Shown: positions 1 to 8,207 of the stretch, piece by piece | How positions within the stretch are numbered: position 1 is the first letter of the stretch | How the letters are laid out: each line of letters begins with the position of its first letter | The notes under the pieces: model-generated | Told to the model about the DNA's origin: nothing | Databases searched by the model: none | The model's input: the letters and a program-made list of their open reading frames with translations, nothing else | Translations under genes and position numbers: made by a program | Assembly (NCBI RefSeq): GCF_004216695.1 | Contig: NZ_SGXC01000003.1 | Coordinates: 124,001 to 188,000 of the forward strand | DNA: 64,000 nt | From: Pigmentiphaga kullae | Lineage (GTDB): Bacteria > Pseudomonadota > Gammaproteobacteria > Burkholderiales > Burkholderiaceae_B | Direction of reading: 5' to 3'

Positions 1-1380
1 AAGATATGGACCCGCCACGTCATCGCCGAGCGCGAGGGCGGCGAGTCGCTGATCTACATAGACCGCAACTTCGTGCATGAAGGGCCGTTCTACGCCTTCG
101 ACGGCCTGCGGCTGGAGAACCGCAAGGTCCACCGCCCGCTCAAGCAGTTCGCGATCGCGGACCACTACGCGCCCACGAAGCATCGCGAAGCGGGCGTGGT
201 GGCCATCCAGGATCCGGACATCCGGAGGATGATCGAACAGCTCGAACAGAACGCCCGCGATTTCGGCGTGCCGCTGATCGGCATGACCGATGCGCGCCAG
301 GGCATCATGCACGTCGTCGCCGCCGAGCTGGCCCTGGTGCAGCCGGGCATGATCACGACGGCGGCGGATTCGCACACGACCAGCATAGGCGCGTTCGGGG
401 CGCTGGCCTTCGGCGTGGGGGCGTCCGAGATCAAGCACATCCTGGCGACGCAGTCGCTCTGGTTCCGCAAGCCGAAGACGATGCGGGTTACGGTGGAGGG
501 AAGCCTGCCCCGCGGCGTGGCGGCCAAGGACGTGATCCTGGCGGTGGTCGGCAAGGTGGGGCTGTCCGGAGGGACAGGCCACGTCATCGAGTACGCGGGG
601 CCGGCCATCGGCGCGATGACGATGGACGAGCGCATGACGATCTGCAACATGTCGATTGAAATGGGGGCGCGCGCGGGCATGGTGTCGCCCGACGAGACCA
701 CCTTCGCCTACCTGAAGGGACGCCAGTACGCGCCCCCGGCGGAATACTGGGAGCGGGCGCTGGCGTTCTGGCGCGGGCTGCCGACCGAACCCGGCGCGCA
801 TTTCGACCAGGAAATCTCCCTGGATACCTCGCGCATCGAGCCCATGGTCACCTGGGGCAACCTGCCCGAGCATGCGTTGCCCATCAGCGCGCGGGTGCCG
901 CATCCGGACGAAGCGGCCAGCGAGAAGCAGCGCGGCCACTACGAGCGCGCGCTGGCCTACATGCAGCTGGAGCCGGGCATGCGGCTGACCGACGTGGCGG
1001 TCGACCGCGTCTTCATCGGTTCGTGTACCAACGCCCGCTTCGAGGATCTGGCCGCGGCGGCCGAGATCCTGAAGGGCCGGCACGCGGTCGTGCCCGCCAT
1101 GGTGTCGCCGGGTTCCACCGACGTGAAGCGTCGTGCCGAGGCGGCGGGGCTGGACCGCATCTTCAAGGAAGCCGGCTTCGAATGGCGCGATTCGGCATGT
1201 TCGATGTGCGTCGGGTCGAACGGCGACTTCGCGCTGCCGGGCGAGCGCTGCGCGTCGACGTCTCCGCGCAACTACGAGAATCGGCAGGGCCGCGGCGTGC
1301 GTACGCACCTGATGAGCCCGGCGATGGCGGCGGCAGCCGCCGTTACCGGCAGGCTGACCGACGTTCGCAACCTGGGCTAG
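1..1380 (+). CDS. leuC: 3-isopropylmalate dehydratase-type large subunit (LeuC-like), 5' partial
   Basis: The reading frame is open from the window edge, so the true start lies upstream. The first codons already read like the N-terminal part of LeuC (IYIDRNFVHEG). It should be a [4Fe-4S] hydro-lyase that interconverts hydroxy-acid isomers. Cluster cysteines appear in GSCTNARFEDL and in SACSMCVGS near the C-terminus, and a DSHTTS substrate loop is present. The small subunit starts 10 bases downstream and an MmgE/PrpD gene follows, so this is more likely a catabolic paralog than the leucine biosynthetic enzyme. The family assignment is firm; the substrate is unknown. Confidence 0.9.
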   Translation, partial: KIWTRHVIAEREGGESLIYIDRNFVHEGPFYAFDGLRLENRKVHRPLKQFAIADHYAPTKHREAGVVAIQDPDIRRMIEQLEQNARDFGVPLIGMTDARQGIMHVVAAELALVQPGMITTAADSHTTSIGAFGALAFGVGASEIKHILATQSLWFRKPKTMRVTVEGSLPRGVAAKDVILAVVGKVGLSGGTGHVIEYAGPAIGAMTMDERMTICNMSIEMGARAGMVSPDETTFAYLKGRQYAPPAEYWERALAFWRGLPTEPGAHFDQEISLDTSRIEPMVTWGNLPEHALPISARVPHPDEAASEKQRGHYERALAYMQLEPGMRLTDVAVDRVFIGSCTNARFEDLAAAAEILKGRHAVVPAMVSPGSTDVKRRAEAAGLDRIFKEAGFEWRDSACSMCVGSNGDFALPGERCASTSPRNYENRQGRGVRTHLMSPAMAAAAAVTGRLTDVRNLG

Positions 1381-1390
1381 GAGATCCCGC

Positions 1391-2026
1391 ATGGAGCCGT
1401 TTACCCGCCTGACCGCCATCGCGGCGCCGCTGGACCGCGCCGACGTCGATACCGACATGCTGATTCCGCAGCGCTTCCTGCGCAAGCCCCTGACGGTGGG
1501 CTACCGCAGCTTCCTGTTCTACAACGACCGCTACGATGCGGCAGGCAAGCTCAGGGGCGACTTCCTGCTCGATCGCGAGCCTTACACCCAGGCGCGCATC
1601 ATCGTCTCGGGGCCGAACTTCGGCTGCGGCTCCACGCGTGAAGGGGCGGTCTACGCGGTGGTCGATTTCGGCATCCGCGCCGTGATCGCGCCGAGCTTCG
1701 GGCCGTTCTACGCCAGCAATTCCTACCAGAACGGGCTGCTGCCCGTCGTGCTGCCCGAGGACGATGTGCGCGGGCTACTGGAACAATTGGCGGCCGCGCC
1801 CGGGGCCGAGATCACCATCGACCTGCCCAGCCAGACGGTGACCGATCCGGCGGGCAGGCAATACCGCTTCGAGATCGAACCGGCCCGCAAGGAACGTATG
1901 CTGGGCGGCATCGACGACATCGCGGCCACGGGCGAGTTCGCCGGGATGCGCGATGCACTCGAGCGCAAGCTCGAGGCCGAGACGCCCTGGCTGACCGGCA
2001 AGGAACTGGCGGAGCTCACGTCGTGA
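1391..2026 (+). CDS. leuD: 3-isopropylmalate dehydratase-type small subunit (LeuD-like)
   Basis: A 211-aa swivel-domain subunit of the aconitase superfamily and partner of the large subunit just upstream. The family motif GPNFGCGSTRE is present, as is the N-terminal DVDTDMLIPQRFL stretch typical of E. coli-type LeuD. Its length is close to the usual 200 or so residues. An AGGAG-like site precedes the ATG. Its stop overlaps the GTG start of the next gene by 4 bases, which suggests translational coupling. The genetic context is catabolic rather than leucine biosynthetic. Confidence 0.9.
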   Translation: MEPFTRLTAIAAPLDRADVDTDMLIPQRFLRKPLTVGYRSFLFYNDRYDAAGKLRGDFLLDREPYTQARIIVSGPNFGCGSTREGAVYAVVDFGIRAVIAPSFGPFYASNSYQNGLLPVVLPEDDVRGLLEQLAAAPGAEITIDLPSQTVTDPAGRQYRFEIEPARKERMLGGIDDIAATGEFAGMRDALERKLEAETPWLTGKELAELTS

Positions 2027-3384
2027 CACGTGCGCCGCTGACCGCCGCGCTGGGCGATTTCGTCGCGAACCTCCGGTACGAGGATATTCCCGGGACGGCC
2101 GTGGCCATCGCCAAGCAGGGCATCGCAGATTGCGTGGGCGTGATGCTGGCCGGATCGGCGGAGCCCGCCGTCGCGGCGGTACGAAGCGGGTTCGCGCCCG
2201 ACACCGCCGGAGGCGGTTCGTCGATCTGCTTCGGTCCGGCGCGGGCACCGGCCCACGTCGCGGCCTGGGTGAACGGTACCGCTGCCCACGTGCTGGACTA
2301 CGACGACGTGGCGCTCAAGGGCAGCCACCCCAGCGCGGTCCTGGTGCCGGCCATCCTGGCCGAAGCCGAGGCGGTGGGCGCGAGCGGGCGCGATATGTTG
2401 CGGGCCTATGCGGCCGGGTTCGAGACCTGGGGCGAGCTGATCTCCCGCGACAGTGGCAACTATCAGCGCAAGGGCTGGCATCCGACCGGCGTCTTCGGCG
2501 CCGTGGGGGCGGCGGCGGCCTGCGCGGCCCTGCGCGGCGCGACGGCGCAGGAAGCCGCACACGCCCTGGGCATTGCCGCCTCGCAGGCCAGCGGCGTGAT
2601 GGCGAACCTGGGCTTCATGACCAAGCCCATGCACGCGGGCAAGGCGGCGGCCTGCGGCCTGCTCGCCGCGCGTTTCGCCGCCGCCGGGTTGACGGCCGCG
2701 CCGAACGCGATCGAGCATGAACAAGGATATCTGGGCGCGCTGTCGCCCGCCGGCGACGTCGACCGCGAGCGCGCGCCGTCGCTGCCACCCGCACGCTGGC
2801 GCCTGACCGAGCAGGGACTGGCGATCAAGCAGTACCCGGTCTGCTACCGGGCGCATCGCGCGATCGATGCCATGCTCGGGCTCGTCCGCGATCGTGGCCT
2901 GGACGCCGAGGCCGTCAAGGCGATCACCGTGCGGTTCAGTCCGTCGCATTCGGTGATCCTGAAGAATCATCGGCCACGCACCGCCATCGACGCCAAGTTC
3001 AGTATCGAGTTCGCCCTGGCCTGCGCGCTGGTGGCGGGCAGGGTGGGGCTGCGCGACCTGGTCGACGAGTTCGTGCTGAGCGAGCCGATCCAGCGCCTGG
3101 TGCCGCGCGTGTCCATAGAGATCGAAGCCGAGGAAATGTCCGGCACGTCAGGCTATGCGCCGTACGACCTGGTGCGCGTCGAGACAACCGCCGGAGAGGT
3201 GATCGAGAGCGAGCACGTGCGCCATGCGCGCGGCGACCCCCAGGCGCCGCTCTCGGCCGATGCGCTGTGGACGAAATTCGAGGATTGCGCGCTATGGTCC
3301 GGCCTGCAGCTGGATGCCCGCGCGCTTTTCGACAAGCTGAATACGCTGGAGCACTGCCGCTCGGCGGTGGAACTGCTGCGATGA
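2023..3384 (+). CDS. MmgE/PrpD family protein
   Basis: A 453-aa member of the MmgE/PrpD family, which includes 2-methylcitrate dehydratase, cis-aconitate decarboxylase and iminodisuccinate epimerase. It starts with GTG overlapping the leuD-like stop (GTGA). Family landmarks include the HVLDYDDVALKGSHPSAVLVPA stretch near residues 88-109 (paralogs carry DFDG or DYDD plus a downstream histidine) and KQYPVCYRAHRA around residue 270. It is probably co-transcribed with the dehydratase pair and so likely acts on the same or a neighbouring branched or tricarboxylic acid. A second family member lies at 4227-5591, so the locus has two. Confidence 0.85.
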   Translation: MTRAPLTAALGDFVANLRYEDIPGTAVAIAKQGIADCVGVMLAGSAEPAVAAVRSGFAPDTAGGGSSICFGPARAPAHVAAWVNGTAAHVLDYDDVALKGSHPSAVLVPAILAEAEAVGASGRDMLRAYAAGFETWGELISRDSGNYQRKGWHPTGVFGAVGAAAACAALRGATAQEAAHALGIAASQASGVMANLGFMTKPMHAGKAAACGLLAARFAAAGLTAAPNAIEHEQGYLGALSPAGDVDRERAPSLPPARWRLTEQGLAIKQYPVCYRAHRAIDAMLGLVRDRGLDAEAVKAITVRFSPSHSVILKNHRPRTAIDAKFSIEFALACALVAGRVGLRDLVDEFVLSEPIQRLVPRVSIEIEAEEMSGTSGYAPYDLVRVETTAGEVIESEHVRHARGDPQAPLSADALWTKFEDCALWSGLQLDARALFDKLNTLEHCRSAVELLR

Positions 3385-3410
3385 TTTCATGATTCCAATA
3401 TATGAAATCA
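3382..3410. promoter_or_regulatory. 9-bp inverted repeat upstream of the IclR gene
   Basis: Perfect arms TGATTTCAT and ATGAAATCA are separated by 11 bases. The left arm begins at the stop codon of the MmgE/PrpD gene, and a -10-like TATAGT follows at 3435-3440. It could be an autoregulatory operator for the IclR gene or a weak terminator stem; there is no U-tract. The loop contains TTCCAAT, a sequence seen again in two other control regions of this window. Confidence 0.4.
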
Positions 3411-3473
3411 CGTTCTTCAAGATGACCCCCATGATATAGTCGGTTCACGTTCAACCCTCGACGTCGTATCGCT

Positions 3474-4235
3474 TTGGACAAGACCGCCGCCAAGACCCTG
3501 CGCGCATTCGAACACATGTGCCGCATCGAAAAATCCATCGGGGTCAGCGCGCTTGCCGCCAAACTCGACATCACCAAGAGCAACGCGCACCGTATCCTGA
3601 CCACGCTGGTCGAGACCGGCTACGTGCAGCAGCTGGAAAGCGGCGAGTATTTCCCGACGCTCAAGATCTGGGAACTGGGCAGCATGCTGCTCAGCCGGCT
3701 GGACTTCGTCCAGATCGCCAAGCCCCATCTGCGGCGCCTGAGCGAAGCCACGGGCGAACAGGTCTATCTGGCGTCGATGAGCAGCGGCGCCGTCGTCTAT
3801 CTGGACGTGATCGCCAGCAAGCATCCCATACGCACCTACGCCTCCATCGGCAGCGCGGCGCCACTGCATTGCAGCGCGTCGGGCAAGGTGCTCCTGGCGT
3901 ACAACCAGACGCTGGCCGACGAATACCTCGCGGCGCCGCTCGAAAAATACACCCCGCGCACGGTGACCAAGGAGGCCGACCTGCGCAAGGTGCTCGACGA
4001 AGTGCGCAAGAAAGGGTACGCCACGAACGATGGCGAATGGCACGAAGGTGTGTGTGGGGCTTCCGCGCCCGTCCATACGGCCTTTCGCGAGGGCGTGGCG
4101 GCCATCGGCATCTCCGCGCTGAAGGAACGCACGCCGCGCACCAAGCTGGTCCGCTTCGGCGAAGAACTCAGGCAGGTGTCGGTCCGGATCTCGCGAGAAC
4201 TGGGCTATCACCCGGCCCTGCAAGTCTTAGGCTAG
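3474..4235 (+). CDS. IclR family transcriptional regulator
   Basis: A 253-aa regulator with an N-terminal winged helix-turn-helix (about residues 8-70, with SNAHRILTTLVETGYV as the recognition helix and wing) and a C-terminal effector-binding GAF-like domain (about 80-250). A TTG start is chosen because it gives MDKTAAKTLRAFE, which matches the start of its paralog at 34476 (MDKTVIKAFQVFE). It lies downstream of the leuCD/PrpD operon and converges with the leftward MmgE/PrpD gene, with a 9-base overlap of the coding ends. It probably controls the flanking operons, with a small organic acid as effector. Confidence 0.9.
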   Translation: MDKTAAKTLRAFEHMCRIEKSIGVSALAAKLDITKSNAHRILTTLVETGYVQQLESGEYFPTLKIWELGSMLLSRLDFVQIAKPHLRRLSEATGEQVYLASMSSGAVVYLDVIASKHPIRTYASIGSAAPLHCSASGKVLLAYNQTLADEYLAAPLEKYTPRTVTKEADLRKVLDEVRKKGYATNDGEWHEGVCGASAPVHTAFREGVAAIGISALKERTPRTKLVRFGEELRQVSVRISRELGYHPALQVLG

Positions 4236-5591
4236 GTCCTTCAACAGCTCGCCGGCATCCGCCAGGCCGTCCAGTCCCAATACCCGGCCCACCAGGCGTT
4301 GTGCCTGCTCGGCACCGAGCGGGCGTATGCCTGCCCGCAGGCAGTCGAGCGCCTTCTCGCGGCGGTCGGCCTCGGCCAATGGTGCTTCCCGGGACCCCGG
4401 AATGTGGGCGACGTGGCGTTCGCGCCGCTGGCCGGCGCGCGTGCGGACCACCACCGTGGCGGCGCGGCTGTTGCCCCAGGCCTCGTCGACGTGGACGGCC
4501 ACCCGGCGCGCCAGTTCCAGCGCGGCCGGGTCGAGCACGGCCTCGGGTTCGATGTCGCCCACGCCGAAGCGCCCGCGCAACATGGCCGCGGCGACCGAGT
4601 ACTGGACGCTGAATTGCGCCGCCACCTGCGGATCGCTGGACGGATCGAACGGCGCTCCCACCAGGCGATGGACATAGGGCGAGATGGTCACCTCGAGTTC
4701 CGCGATTTCGGATGGCGGGACCGGCTGTTCCCGCGACAGGTGCAGCGCCGCCTCGATGGCGGTGTGGTTGCAGGCGCAGCTCGGGAAGCGCTTGACGCCG
4801 GTTTCCACGTGCGGATAGGACACCCCAAGGCCCTCCAGCAGCCGATCGGGCTCTCCCGGCTGGTATAGCTCGTAGAACCCGAACCGGCCTTCGAATGCCT
4901 GACGCGCGGCGGTGATCCCCCGCGCGGCCAACAGAGCGGCCAGCACGCCGCCCTGCGCGGCGAAGGCCGACGAGTAGCGCTTGACGAGGCTGCGTTCGAT
5001 ATTGGGCAACTGCGTCGAGCAGGCCTGGTTCACCGCGATGCCGAACGCGTGCATGGTCTGTTCGGCGTCGAGCTTCATCAGGCGGGCCGCGGCCGCGGCG
5101 GCGCCCATGATCCCGTAGATCGACGTCTGGTACCACCCCCGGTGCGGCAGCGCGGAAGCGGCGCCCAGGCGGGTGACGATGTCGTTGCCCAGAACCAGCG
5201 CCGCCACCAGTTCGCGGCCGGTGGCGCCGTGCTGCTCGGCCACCGCCAGCGCGGCCGGCAGCACCACGCTGTCCGAATGCACGCTGCCGCGTTCGGAGGC
5301 CCGCATGCCGTCGAAGTCCAGCGCCGCGGCCGCGGCGCTGTTCAGGAACGCGGCAGAGCGGGCGGGAATCTTCGCGTGGGTTGCCCAGACGGCGCTTTGC
5401 GGCTTGCCGCCTTCGTCGATGATCGCTTCGCGCACGGGCGGGATGCCGGGCGCGCAGGTGCCGGCCCAGGCCACGGCCAGGGTGTCGAGCGCCATGTGCT
5501 TGGCGGCCAGGACGGCCGCCGGCGGCAGTGCGTCCCAGGGGGTGTCGATGACATGGGAGGCGAGCCGGGCCGTAAGCGTGTCGGGCGACAT
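4227..5591 (-). CDS. MmgE/PrpD family protein (second copy)
   Basis: A 454-aa protein homologous in architecture to the 2023-3384 product but clearly diverged. It shows the family blocks AAALDFDGMRASERGSVHSD near residues 90-110 and KRFPSCACNHTAIEAALHL near 265-284. The DFDG block and following histidines are typical of the family's active-site region. It starts 8 bases downstream of the leftward amidohydrolase, so the two form an operon. The reaction is likely a dehydratase, decarboxylase or epimerase step on a carboxylic acid; the substrate is unknown. Confidence 0.85.
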   Translation of the reverse strand: MSPDTLTARLASHVIDTPWDALPPAAVLAAKHMALDTLAVAWAGTCAPGIPPVREAIIDEGGKPQSAVWATHAKIPARSAAFLNSAAAAALDFDGMRASERGSVHSDSVVLPAALAVAEQHGATGRELVAALVLGNDIVTRLGAASALPHRGWYQTSIYGIMGAAAAAARLMKLDAEQTMHAFGIAVNQACSTQLPNIERSLVKRYSSAFAAQGGVLAALLAARGITAARQAFEGRFGFYELYQPGEPDRLLEGLGVSYPHVETGVKRFPSCACNHTAIEAALHLSREQPVPPSEIAELEVTISPYVHRLVGAPFDPSSDPQVAAQFSVQYSVAAAMLRGRFGVGDIEPEAVLDPAALELARRVAVHVDEAWGNSRAATVVVRTRAGQRRERHVAHIPGSREAPLAEADRREKALDCLRAGIRPLGAEQAQRLVGRVLGLDGLADAGELLKDLA

Positions 5592-5599
5592 GGCGGCGC

Positions 5600-6775
5600 T
5601 CAGGCGGTCGCGGGCAGGACGGGTGCCAGCAGGCGCTCGGCATTGCCGGAACGGATCAGCGCCTTGTCGGCTTCCGAGATGTGCGGATTGGCGGCCAGGA
5701 GCTGGACGTCCTTGTATTTCATGCGGCCGCCGGGGTCGTCGTGGGGGTAGTCGGTGGCGAACAGGAACTGCGAGGCACCGAAGAGGTTGATGGCCTCGGG
5801 CAGTTCCGCCTCCTCGGTCTCGATGGTGAAGAACAGGTTCTTCTTGAAATAGTGGCTGGGCGCCTGCCTGTTCTTGGGCTTGTAGTCATCGACGGAGACG
5901 ATGCGCTTGCCGCCCTCCAGCTTGCGATAGTTGAAGCGCGGCGCGGCATCTTCGGACTCGTAGTCAACGATCTCGTTGTTGAAGACGGAATCCAGGTGCG
6001 AGACGAGAGGCTTGATGAAACCCACGCCGGCCTCGGTGAAGACAAACTTCAGGTCCGGGAAATCGTCCAGCAGTCCGCTGGTGACGAGCGAGACCAGGCT
6101 CATCTGGCCTTCCTGCGGCGCCAGCACGTCCAGTCCGTTGAACTGGTAGTTCAGCAGATTGGTGATGCGGTGGCCGTGCTGGATATTGTGCAGGAACAAG
6201 GGCATGCCCAGCGCCTCGGCCCGCTTGAAGAAGGGCCACAGTTCGCGATGGTTGCCCAGCGGGTCGGAATAGCAATGTTCATGTACGGGAAAGACCTTGT
6301 CCATGATCACGGCGCGAAAGCCGTTCGCGGCGGCCCATTCCATCTCGGCGATGGCGCCATCCACGTCCTGCAGCGCGACCAGCGCGCCGCCGATGAGGCG
6401 GTCGGGATAGCGCTTGAGCAGCTTCAGGATGGACAGGTTCCAGGAGTGCGCCATGGCCGTGGCGAGGCGGGGTTCGACCAGGTAGGAGAACACCGTCGCC
6501 GTGAGCTGGGGGAACAGGAACTGCTTTTCGATGCCCAGCTTGTCGTAATCGGCCAGGCGTTCCTCGATGTAGTAGGTGCCGCGGTAGCGCGAACCGGTGC
6601 CCGGCGGAGGCAGGGGCGTGGCCCCCGGGACGCGTGGCGGTTCCCCCGGGAACCGGACGTCTACCAACAGTCCCGCATCGTCCCAGGCCAGGCGCGGGCG
6701 GAGCGCCTCGAACTCCGGTCCGAGGTAATCGTAGACGTCGGGAGGCAGGAAGTGGGTGTCGGCATCGATGATCAT
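5600..6775 (-). CDS. Amidohydrolase family protein (ACMSD-like)
   Basis: A 391-aa metal-dependent hydrolase/decarboxylase of the amidohydrolase-2 family. The ATG at 6773-6775 gives MIIDADTHFLPPDVYDYLG, equivalent to the start of the divergent paralog; the frame is open further upstream to 7042, but that would overlap the other gene. Metal-site motifs visible are DADTHFLP at the N-terminus (with Asp where many relatives have the first His), HNIQHGHR near residue 195 and ATDYPHDDP near residue 345. Relatives include aminocarboxymuconate-semialdehyde decarboxylase and oxalomesaconate hydratase. It is the first gene of a two-gene operon with an MmgE/PrpD protein. Confidence 0.88.
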   Translation of the reverse strand: MIIDADTHFLPPDVYDYLGPEFEALRPRLAWDDAGLLVDVRFPGEPPRVPGATPLPPPGTGSRYRGTYYIEERLADYDKLGIEKQFLFPQLTATVFSYLVEPRLATAMAHSWNLSILKLLKRYPDRLIGGALVALQDVDGAIAEMEWAAANGFRAVIMDKVFPVHEHCYSDPLGNHRELWPFFKRAEALGMPLFLHNIQHGHRITNLLNYQFNGLDVLAPQEGQMSLVSLVTSGLLDDFPDLKFVFTEAGVGFIKPLVSHLDSVFNNEIVDYESEDAAPRFNYRKLEGGKRIVSVDDYKPKNRQAPSHYFKKNLFFTIETEEAELPEAINLFGASQFLFATDYPHDDPGGRMKYKDVQLLAANPHISEADKALIRSGNAERLLAPVLPATA

Positions 6776-6873
6776 GGCGGGGGCTCGTCCAGTCGTTGTT
6801 CGGGCAACGTCTCGCTTGGCCGAAACGCGCTGGAAACAGACTACTCCGCGAGTCTTGGGGCTGCAATACCGTT

Positions 6874-6902
6874 TTTCCAAATAATAGAACAGCTTTCCAA
6901 AT
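6874..6902. promoter_or_regulatory. Direct repeat TTTCCAAAT x2 in a divergent control region
   Basis: Two identical 9-bp units, at 6874-6882 and 6894-6902, start 20 bp apart (about two helical turns). They sit immediately upstream of the -35 element of the rightward promoter, a position typical of an activator site. TAGAACA lies between them at 6885-6891. TTCCAAAT and TAGAACA also occur together at 38951-38976. The binding protein is unknown; the nearby IclR regulator is the natural candidate. Confidence 0.45.
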
Positions 6903-6905
6903 TTA

Positions 6906-6934
6906 TTGACAGCCCTGTCGCTTGTCCGTAAATT
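6906..6934 (+). promoter_or_regulatory. Sigma-70-type promoter for the amidohydrolase/tcuA/hglS/etf operon
   Basis: A consensus -35 TTGACA (6906-6911), a 17-base spacer and a -10-like TAAATT (6929-6934). This predicts transcription starting about 60 bases before the ATG at 7002. It is one of the clearest promoter matches in the window. Confidence 0.65.
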
Positions 6935-7001
6935 ACCCAGCCAATAAGCCGTATCGCCACGGCCGTTCCTCCCCCCACACTCACACCTAGCGGGCCCGCA
7001 C

Positions 7002-8174
7002 ATGATCATCGACATGGACACCCACATCCTTCCGCGCGACATCTACGACCATGTCACCGGCAAGACCGCCGACCTGCGGCCGAGATTCGAGTTCGACAGC
7101 GCGGGCATTCTCGTGAACTGGAGTTTCCCGGGCAACTACATCGTCAAGGGCTCGACGCCGCTCCCGCCACCCGGCGCCGGCGGCAGGCACACCGGCCTGA
7201 CCGACGTGGAATACCGCCTGGAGGAATACGACAAGCTGGGCATCGAGAAACAACTGCTGCTGCCGCAGTTCTCGGCTATCTATTTCAACTACACGCTGGA
7301 TCCCGAGCTTGCCGGCCAGATGGCGCATTCCTACAACCTGTCCATCCTCAATCTGCTGCAGAAGTACCCGGGCCGCCTGATCGGCTCCGCGCTGGTCGCG
7401 CTGCAGGACGTGGATGGCGCCATCGCCGAGATGGAATGGGCCCGCAGGAATGGCTTCCAGTCGGTCGCGGTCGACAAGGTGTTCCCCGTGCGCGAGCACC
7501 AGTTCTCGGAAACGCTGGGCAGCCGGCGCGAGCTGTGGCCTTTTTTCCAGCGGGCCGAGGCGCTGGGCATGCCCATCGTGCTGCACAACATCCAGCACGG
7601 CCATCGCATCAGCAACCTCAACATATTCCAGCGCGACGGGCTGGATGTGGCGTCGCCGGCCGAGGGCCAGCTCAGCTTGATGTCGCTATGCACGAGCGGA
7701 CTGTTCGACGACTACCCCAACCTGAAAGTGGTGTTCACGGAAGCCGGCTCGGCCTTCATCAGGCCGCTGGTGGAGCGCTTCGACGCCGCCTACGTGAAGC
7801 CGCCGCTCAACTACGAGGACGAGGACGCGCAGGCCCGTTTCCATCGCCGCGTCAAGCCTGGCGCCGAACGCCTGTCGGCCGGCAAGCGCATCACCTCGGT
7901 CGAGGAATACGAAAGCCGCAACAAGGAACCGGCCAGCTACTACTTCAGGAAGAACCTGTTCTTCACCATCGAGACGGAAGAGCCGGAACTGCCGGACTCC
8001 ATCGCGTTCCTGGGGGCTTCGCAGTTCCTGTTCGCCACCGACTATCCGCACGACGACCCGGGCGGCCGCATGAAGTACAAGGACGTGCAGCTTCTGCACG
8101 ACCACCCCGGCATTTCCGAGGAAGACAAGGACATCATCCGCAGCGGTTCGGCCCTCAGCATGCTGCCGGCCTGA
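7002..8174 (+). CDS. Amidohydrolase family protein (ACMSD-like), paralog of the divergent gene
   Basis: A 390-aa protein closely similar along its whole length to the product of 5600-6775; shared blocks include ALVALQDVDGAIAEMEW, LHNIQHGHRI and FLFATDYPHDDPGGRMKYKD. It starts with MIIDMDTHILPRDIYDH. Same family: a metal-dependent hydrolase, hydratase or decarboxylase. The two copies are head to head across a 226-bp control region, which points to an old duplication followed by division of labour in one pathway. It is the first gene of the rightward five-gene operon; the next gene starts 33 bases downstream. Confidence 0.88.
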   Translation: MIIDMDTHILPRDIYDHVTGKTADLRPRFEFDSAGILVNWSFPGNYIVKGSTPLPPPGAGGRHTGLTDVEYRLEEYDKLGIEKQLLLPQFSAIYFNYTLDPELAGQMAHSYNLSILNLLQKYPGRLIGSALVALQDVDGAIAEMEWARRNGFQSVAVDKVFPVREHQFSETLGSRRELWPFFQRAEALGMPIVLHNIQHGHRISNLNIFQRDGLDVASPAEGQLSLMSLCTSGLFDDYPNLKVVFTEAGSAFIRPLVERFDAAYVKPPLNYEDEDAQARFHRRVKPGAERLSAGKRITSVEEYESRNKEPASYYFRKNLFFTIETEEPELPDSIAFLGASQFLFATDYPHDDPGGRMKYKDVQLLHDHPGISEEDKDIIRSGSALSMLPA

Positions 8175-8207
8175 ACGGCGCACATACCTATCAGCCAGGG
8201 AGCGAGG

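Noticed and set aside
1723-2970. Minus-strand open frame of 415 codons over leuD/PrpD
   Set aside because: Antisense to two strongly supported genes and rich in Arg/Gly/His repeats typical of shadow frames.
6776-7042. N-terminal extension of the leftward amidohydrolase
   Set aside because: The frame is open to 7042, but the extension would overlap the divergent gene, and the paralog starts at the equivalent methionine.
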